Origin: Rutidosis leptorrhynchoides
Taxonomy: Eukaryota > Streptophyta > Magnoliopsida > Asterales > Asteraceae
Assembly: GCF_046630445.1 (NCBI RefSeq)
Contig: NC_092341.1
Location: 2,580,001 to 2,644,000 of the forward strand
Direction: 5' to 3'
DNA length: 64,000 nt
In this document: positions 57,214-64,000 of the stretch, piece after piece
Layout: each line of letters begins with the position of its first letter
Position numbering within the stretch: position 1 is the stretch's first letter
Program-made: the position numbers and the translations under genes
Notes under the pieces: model-generated
The model's input: only the letters and a program-made list of their open reading frames with translations
Databases searched by the model: none
Told to the model about the DNA's origin: nothing

Positions 57214-59910
57214 TGTAATGACCCAGAATTTTCCGACCAAATTATACTTATGAGATTAATATTTACATAAATTAAACCATACCAACATGATAAGCAATCC
57301 AAATTGTTGAGACTTGTGTTTTTGAAAAGAGTTTTACACAACGTTTGACCGTCCAATATGACCGATGATATCATGAACTATATAACATACGATAATTATA
57401 CGTTTGTGTATATATATGTATTTATATATATTTAACATGATTTAAGGATGGTTTAACATCTCATTGTGTACTAATGACAATGAGTTATAAGTATATTTTG
57501 AAACTACTAACTTAAGTTTTCAAAACGATAACTATACGTAACATTCTTTGATATATATACCTATAATCTATAATGCTTATACATGTATCGTATATATAAT
57601 GTATTTAATCACTTTTTAAGGACTTAAATACATAAAACAATATAAGTATATTCACAAAATATAGCTATATTTGAATTCGCGTTCCGTTTCCTCAAGATTT
57701 CTATACGTATATCTAGGGTATATGTACCCGTATCATACCCAGCTTCTATATGTATTTACTATTGGTATATGCACATCAAATCAACATCCTAATCAACATT
57801 ATTACTGCCCTAGATATGAGGTAACTAGAATTTGTCAAGTAGTATGAATTATTAGTAAGAAAACAAAATTAGGAATCCTTTTCTTTCTTTATAAACTAAA
57901 AACGTTTTTATAAATGAACACCATTTCTTCACTTCATTTTCTCATACCTACACCCTCATTTCTCTCTCAAAATACTCCTAACTTCATACTTGATCATCTC
58001 CAAGCATTTTCCCCATCATTTAGCTTCAATTACAAGCCTTAAACACCATAAGAAAACTCTTTCAAGAACATATCAAAATAACCACCCATTTGAAGAAGTT
58101 TACTTCCAACCTTTTGATCTAACTCCACCACTCTTTGATTCCAAGATTATTTCTTATCTTTTGCAGTAACTTTGTCCAAGTAACTTGAGGTAGTAACCTT
58201 GTTCATAATCTTATTCAATTCATATTCATATAGCTATCTTATTTTGTGGTACAAAATTTTAACAACAAGAACATAGTTTGAATGATTTCAAACTTGTTCG
58301 CAAACTAAATAGATCCTTCTAACTTGACTTTTAAAACACTTCAAGACCTGTAATATATCATAATGATATGCTAACCTAACAAGATATAACTTGGTTTTAC
58401 AAAGAACATCTTAAAAACTGAATCTACGTCGTCGGAGTGCAACCGGGGGCTGTTTTGGGTTGGATAATTAAAAACCATCTTGAACTTTGAATTAGAAGTT
58501 CATGTTCTAGAAAAATGATATTTCTTATGAATATGTTAACACATAAAAATTTCATGGTTTAACTCAAAGTGTAAGTATTTTTAGAAAAATGATCATTAAA
58601 TGTTGTTTTTATGATGGAAAATGATCACTTTCATAAGTTTCACCAAAGTTTGACCTATAACCTATGATTTCGAATATAAACTAAGGTATTTTCAGTTCAT
58701 ATTCTTAAAATTTGACTCGATCCAAGGAAGTGGCAAGTTGAACCAACAAAAACGGAGTTGTAATGAAGAAACTACGACTAAAACAAGATTGGGTATCCGA
58801 AGCTAGTTTAGCTACGAAAATATTTGGAGAAAAAGTAAATTAATCATATCTTTTATAATTAATATGACATTTTATATATAATTACTTATGATTTGATTTA
58901 TATATTTTAGGACCACCCGTAAACAACACGAGAAGATTAATCATAAGACCTCATGATTGTACGCAACACGTCATTTGACAACACGGTACTTTATGTACGC
59001 AACACGTCATTTGACAACATGGTACCATGGGTTGAGATTAATTCTGATCAATACGTATACGATGAGGTCTTTATTTATTTTATTTAAGCAACTAATTGTG
59101 GACCACTAACATCGGACTGCTAACTACGGACTAAGAAAATATTAAAAGTATTAAAAGTATATATATATATGTAACGATTACTTAAAAAGAAAATATGTTG
59201 ATATATTATATATATGGTTAGGTTCGTGATATCTATCGGAGACCAAGTCGAATTAAATACCTTCAAGGCAAAAGTGAGTTTCATTTGCTCCCTTTTTAAT
59301 TGCTTTTGCAATATATATTTTTGGGCTGAGAATACATGCGCTGCTTTTATAAATGTTTACAAAATAGACACAAGTACTTAAAAATATATTCTACGTTGAG
59401 TTGTACCACTGGCATATTTCCCTGTAGCTTGGTAACTACTATTTACATGGGTATTGTAAACGCGAATCCTGTTGATAGATCTATCGGGCCTGACAACCCC
59501 AACCGGACTGGACGACCAGTATTCAACGGTTGCACAGTACTTCGTTTTGGTGACTACACTTGGTACGGTGTAGTGAGATTTCATAATAAAGGGAATATGC
59601 GACGTTGATTAAATGTTAAGTATGGTTACCAAGTGCTCAACCACTTAGAATGCTTTACATACACTTGCGAGTGTATTATGTTTATGATTATGAAATCTTG
59701 TGGTCTATTAACATATTGAAATGATTGTTATGATAAACCTATGAACTCACCAACCTTTTGGTTGACACTTTAAAGCATGTTTATTCTCAGGTACGAATTA
59801 AGTCTTCCGCTGTGCATTTGCTCAATATAAGGACATTACTTGGAGCCGATCATCGCAATGGGACCAAATGTTGATGACTTCGTCTAGGTGGATTAGGACG
59901 GGTCCTTTCA
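57214..59910 (+). repeat. 3' LTR of element 4
   Basis: A 2697-base LTR from TGTAATGACCC to GTCCTTTCA. Its U3 resembles that of gypsy copies 1 and 2 (shared GAGATTAATATTTACAT-like and ACTATTGGTATAT segments). TATAAA lies at 57890-57895. Bases after it (AAAACTATAT) belong to the interrupted solo LTR. Confidence 0.92.
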
Positions 59911-60361
59911 AAAACTATATTTTAAGTAAGAATATATATATATATATTTTACAAACGCGTTAATGTATAATTTAAAAAGTTTCAATATCATTAAACGTAT
60001 TTTAATAAACAAACGAGACTTTGTTTTATAGAAGCAAATGACCACGACGCTCGAATTTTATAAGATACATTTTCATAAAGTAATTTATTGATAAATAAGT
60101 CAAATTATTATTAAAGGTACACGTCGCGTAACGTAAAAGGCTAGTTTTCTAAACGTACGAAAGTGCATTCGAAAAACCGAAAGTGGTACATGAGTCGAGT
60201 GACAACGTACGAGTCATCTTTGTAAAAATTATATTTTTTACCATGAACGTAAATATAATATAATATATAAGTAATTATATAAATGAAATATAATATAAAT
60301 ATAATAATAATTAAAATAAGTGTCGACAACTTCCATTAGTCGAATGTGAGCTGTAAATGGG

Positions 60362-60420
60362 CCTCATGCGATCGCATGAGGACTCCCTCACAACCCCATG
60401 CGATCGCATGGCTGAGGGAG
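60362..60420. repeat. Nested GC-rich palindromes in the solo LTR
   Basis: CCTCATGCGATCGCATGAGG (60362-60381) is a perfect 20-base palindrome. CCATGCGATCGCATGG (60396-60411) is a second, of 16 bases, enclosed by the arms CTCCCTCA (60383-60390) and TGAGGGAG (60413-60420). Confidence 0.9.
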
Positions 60421-61115
60421 AGAGGTCAGGTCTTTAAAGTTCGATCGATTTCATTTTTGGGATCAATTTTTTTTCATTCACTCGCACACACACATATACT
60501 CCCTCTATATTACCTTATTTATTATTATTTATATTATTATTATTATTCATATTAAGATTAATATTATTAGTAATAATATTATTAGGAGTATTGGTAATAT
60601 TATTAGTATTATTTACCTAAAATACTACGACGAGGTCATGAGTGGGTTATTTTCAAAACTGGTTTTCGAGTAGGATAGGGCTAAGAAAATTATGAGTTAT
60701 AGCTATGGAGGTGATGGGTATGGTTCATGGGTATGCTCGTGAGGTCAATTTAATGATTATCATCTCCGTTGCGTCTTCGTACATTTCCTGCAATATTGAA
60801 TCTCAATATTGATACGTGAGTACTCGTAAATTAATTTTTACATGTTAATAGTGTATCCCTGACTAGTGCTCGAGTACTTAGGATTATGCATGTTTGTACT
60901 TTTGATATTGCCCTTAGATAGGTTATGTTGAATCATGAATTAGTTACACCTGCGGTTGAAATAAGGTATAAGATATGCATGTCCTTAGAAAGCTAGCGAA
61001 AAATTAAAAACTTTTCATTTAGATATCGAATGGTTTCGATGAATGGATTAGATGTTATAGTCAATTGAATTTTTGTAAAAAAAATGATTATTATTATCGT
61101 CGTTATAGTTTTTAT

Positions 61116-61247
<132 letters not shown>

Positions 61248-63134
61248 TATTATCATTAAAAATTGTTATTTTTATTATTATTACTATCGTTATTATCGTT
61301 AAAGTTATAATTAGTATTATTATTATTATTATTATCATTAATATTATCATAATATTTATTATTATTAGTATTACTATAATTAAAACTAATATTAGTAACA
61401 TCTAATTATTATGAGTTCTATTATTATCATTAATATGAACGCGGTATAAAAGACGATTAAAAGCTATTAAAAGAATCGATTAGGAAATAATGAGTATGAG
61501 TATCATGATGAAATTAAAATATTGTAAGATATTGATTTAGATAAAATTATCGTTCATATTATTTTTTATCATTACTATTATTATTAAAACTATCTTTAGC
61601 ATTAAAACTATCATTTTAACAAAAATTATCATTTTAATAGGAATGTCATTGTTATTATAAAATATCATTATTATTATCATTTTAAATAAAATTATTATTT
61701 TAAAGTTAATATTAAAAAGTATCGTAAATATTAAAGTCATTATAATCAGAATTATCATTTTATCGTAATATCATTTTTAGTAAATAATATTGATATTTTT
61801 ATCAATAGAATAATAATAATAATTATTATTACAAAATAATACAACTTTTACTTATTATTATTATCAATGTTATTTTATTAAATAAATATGTAATACAAAG
61901 ATATTTTACTACGTGTAATATAATTACGTTAATACTACCTATTATATTATATTAAATGAACGTTATAAATTTTATTACTTAAGATATATAAAAATTATAT
62001 TTTTATTATATAAATTTTAATAATAAATGAATTATATTATTTACTCTAATAAAATCTTTTAAAAATATTTAAAAATATAAAACGACAATATTTAGACTAT
62101 ATAATAATCATGTATAAATTTTGGAAATCATTTTGAGTCAAATTGACTTTTGTTGACTTTTACATATTAGTCTCGAGCATTAGTATTGTGGTACACTATG
62201 ACTTGACCTAATTTGTTAGACAAATATTGACCAACATATAAAAATATATAATTTATTTAGGTTCGTGAATCCGAGGCCAACCTTGCACTTGTTCAATGAT
62301 GTTATATGTATTTTTACTACGAAATACAATATGGTGAGTTTCATTTGCTCCCTTTTTAAATGCTTTTGCAATACATATTTATGGGACTGAGAATACATGC
62401 GCTGCTTTTATAAATGTTTTACGAAATAGACACAAGTGATCGAAACTACATTCTATGGTTGGATTATCGAATCGAATATACCCCTTTTTAGCTTGGTAGC
62501 CTAAGAATTGGTGTTTATTATAATTGGCACCAATTGACGCGAATCCTAAAGATAGATCTATCGGGCCCAACAAGCCCCATCCGGGTTACGGATGATTTAG
62601 TACTTTAAATTTATCATGTCCGATGAGAGTCCCAGAATGATGGGGATATTCTATATGCATCTTGTTAAGGTCGGTTACCAGGTGTTCACCATATGAATGA
62701 ATTTTAATTCGCGAGTTACGCGTGACAATATATGAGATCTTGTGGTCTATTAAAATGATGGAAATGAATGATTATGATAAACTAATGAACTCACCAACCT
62801 TTTGGTTGACACTTTAAAGCATGTTTATTCTCAGGTATGAAAGAAATCTTCCGCTGTGCATTTTCTCATTTTAGAGATATTACTTGGAGTCATTCATGAA
62901 ATATTTCGAAAGACGTTGCATTCGAGTCGTTGAGTTCATCAAGATTATTATTAAGTCAATTATAGTTGGATGTGTTATGAAATGGTATGCATGCCGTCAA
63001 CTTTCGTTGTAAAGAAAGTTTGTCTTTTAAAAACGAATGCAATGTTTGTAAAATGTATCATATAGAGGTCAAATACCTCGCGATGTAATCAACTATTGTG
63101 AATCGTTTATAATGTATATGAACGAGTCCTTTCA

Positions 63135-63703
63135 AAAGCCCTGAACTGCACACAAATTGCCACGTACAACATATGGCACGGGTATAGCCGCACTCTATGT
63201 GCCTATACCATCAGATATGAGTTTCGTATACTTGCATAAGGGTCCACTAGAAGAATGTACGGTATAATTAATTTGGATTCTTTTCCTTAAATAACGAAAG
63301 TTAGTTAGGATGAGATCGCATTTAATTAGGGAAGGGATTCTATCGAAACCCTAATTCATGAGCCTATAAATACATAGCTCATAAACCCTAAAAACAGACT
63401 CGGATACTCATACGTAACAAATAGCATACATATCATCATCGTACGAACAAGCTTCATACGATCTAAAATGTAAAGACTTTCAGGTATGTCTCGAACTATA
63501 AAACCTTCATGTCTTTGGGCCACTCAACCCCGTATGTTGGGTTGTTGGTGGACTCTCAAATCGGCCACCCTGTCGGAATCGAAATGATACCAATGTGGGT
63601 TATCCACGACTAAGTGTCGGAGGTTCGAATATTGTTAGTCCTTAAACCCTATCATGCACTCAAGCGTAGGTTCACCTTGACCTCGTGAAAATATGCTTGA
63701 TCA
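63135..63703 (+). repeat. Tat-like 5' LTR, main part
   Basis: Contains TATAAATA at 63365-63372 and ends TTGATCA two bases before a primer site. It is interrupted on its left by the solo LTR at AAAGC. No second copy is in the window, so the length is inferred from ends only. Confidence 0.65.
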
Positions 63704-63705
63704 TT

Positions 63706-63721
63706 TGGCGCCATCCGTGGG
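63706..63721 (+). other. Primer binding site, TGGCGCC type
   Basis: TGGCGCCATCCGTGGG follows the LTR after two bases. The TGGCGCC start is usual for Tat/Athila-type elements rather than the iMet primer of chromoviruses. I do not assign the tRNA. Confidence 0.65.
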
Positions 63722-63847
63722 TTCGGTTATATAAACAAATAAGATTGACATTCATATTGAATATATAATTCCTTATCTGTCTTTTACATAAAATGTTTTT
63801 ATTTAAATTAATCGGTCAATTTCAGGTTATTCGCCTAATTAAAATCA

Positions 63848-64000
63848 ATGGCGGGCAATAAAGGTTCAAAGCCATCTTTTTCGACATTCCCAGGTCAACG
63901 AACACCTGTGCGAAAGTCAAAACAGGCATCTACGGTGGAAGGGAAAAAGGTGTCAAAACCCCCTTCAACGGAGGCTATCCTAATGGGGCCGACAAGCGTT
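63848..64000 (+). CDS. Start of gag of a Tat-like element (cut by window edge)
   Basis: The frame is open from ATG at 63848 to the edge, 51 codons, beginning MAGNKGSKPSFSTFPGQR and rich in Lys/Ser/Pro. It lies about 130 bases after the primer site, where gag is expected. Too short for any domain to be seen. Confidence 0.45.
   Translation, partial: MAGNKGSKPSFSTFPGQRTPVRKSKQASTVEGKKVSKPPSTEAILMGPTSV

Larger units (their letters stand above)
51259..59910 (+). mobile_element. Element 4: non-autonomous gypsy-type element
   Basis: Truncated 5' LTR, primer site, one short accessory ORF, about 3 kb of non-coding DNA, hairpin/polypurine tract and full 3' LTR. No gag, RT or integrase is seen in the 3.9-kb interior, so it must have moved using another element's enzymes. 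It lies inside the solo LTR. The two LTRs share about 2.05 kb with about a dozen differences by eye. Confidence 0.85.

Noticed and set aside
59911..59915. AAAAC after element 4 as a match to AAAGC at 50381, implying one element from 50386 to 59910
   Set aside because: The match is imperfect and the U3 sequences at 50386 and 57214 are unrelated, whereas AAAGC at 63135 is exact and explains everything.

Overview
This is a plant nuclear window. It holds one host gene with 15 coding exons joined by plant-type introns, set in a dense field of LTR retrotransposons, microsatellites and small foldback elements. The LTR motifs remind me of Asteraceae genomes (large LTRs starting TGTAGTGACCCG or TGTGACAACCCG and ending TTTCA), but that family assignment is recalled, not computed. 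Nothing bacterial or organellar was seen.

Left half (1-39000): the right-hand side of a nest of insertions inside insertions. From youngest to oldest: a Ty3/gypsy chromovirus (copy 1, to 10989) sits in an Athila-like gypsy element (to 21291). That sits in gag of a second copy of the same chromovirus (copy 2, to 29119), which sits in the 5' LTR of a decayed gypsy-like element (element 3, to 37484), which sits in the protease region of a dead Ty1/copia element (from 37485). The left arms of all these lie before the window. Copy 1 is intact from its leader to its 3' LTR and has two extra ORFs between primer site and gag: an acidic protein and an F-box/SEL1-like protein that looks captured from a host gene. 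The Athila element has a broken pol, then a GC-rich palindromic block also found in its LTR, then a well-preserved ATHILA ORF-1-type gene that I predict is spliced.

Middle (39000-50300): a cluster of three perfect hairpins, a possible SINE, then the host gene (40915-46326, plus strand), an ARID plus PHD-finger protein of the Arabidopsis At3g43240 (ARID4) type, 734 residues. One intron has a GC donor; another holds a foldback element with telomere-like CCCTAAA repeats, of which a second copy lies downstream. The 3' intergenic stretch also carries a small foldback MITE, TA microsatellites and a 44-base truncated retroposon with a 16-base target duplication.

Right part (50300-64000): a second nest. 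A Tat-like LTR (ending 63703, followed by a primer site and a gag start at the edge) is split by a solo LTR with an exact AAAGC target duplication (50381-50385 and 63135-63139). The solo LTR is itself split by a non-autonomous element (element 4, 51259-59910) that has lost most of its 5' U3 and has no gag-pol.
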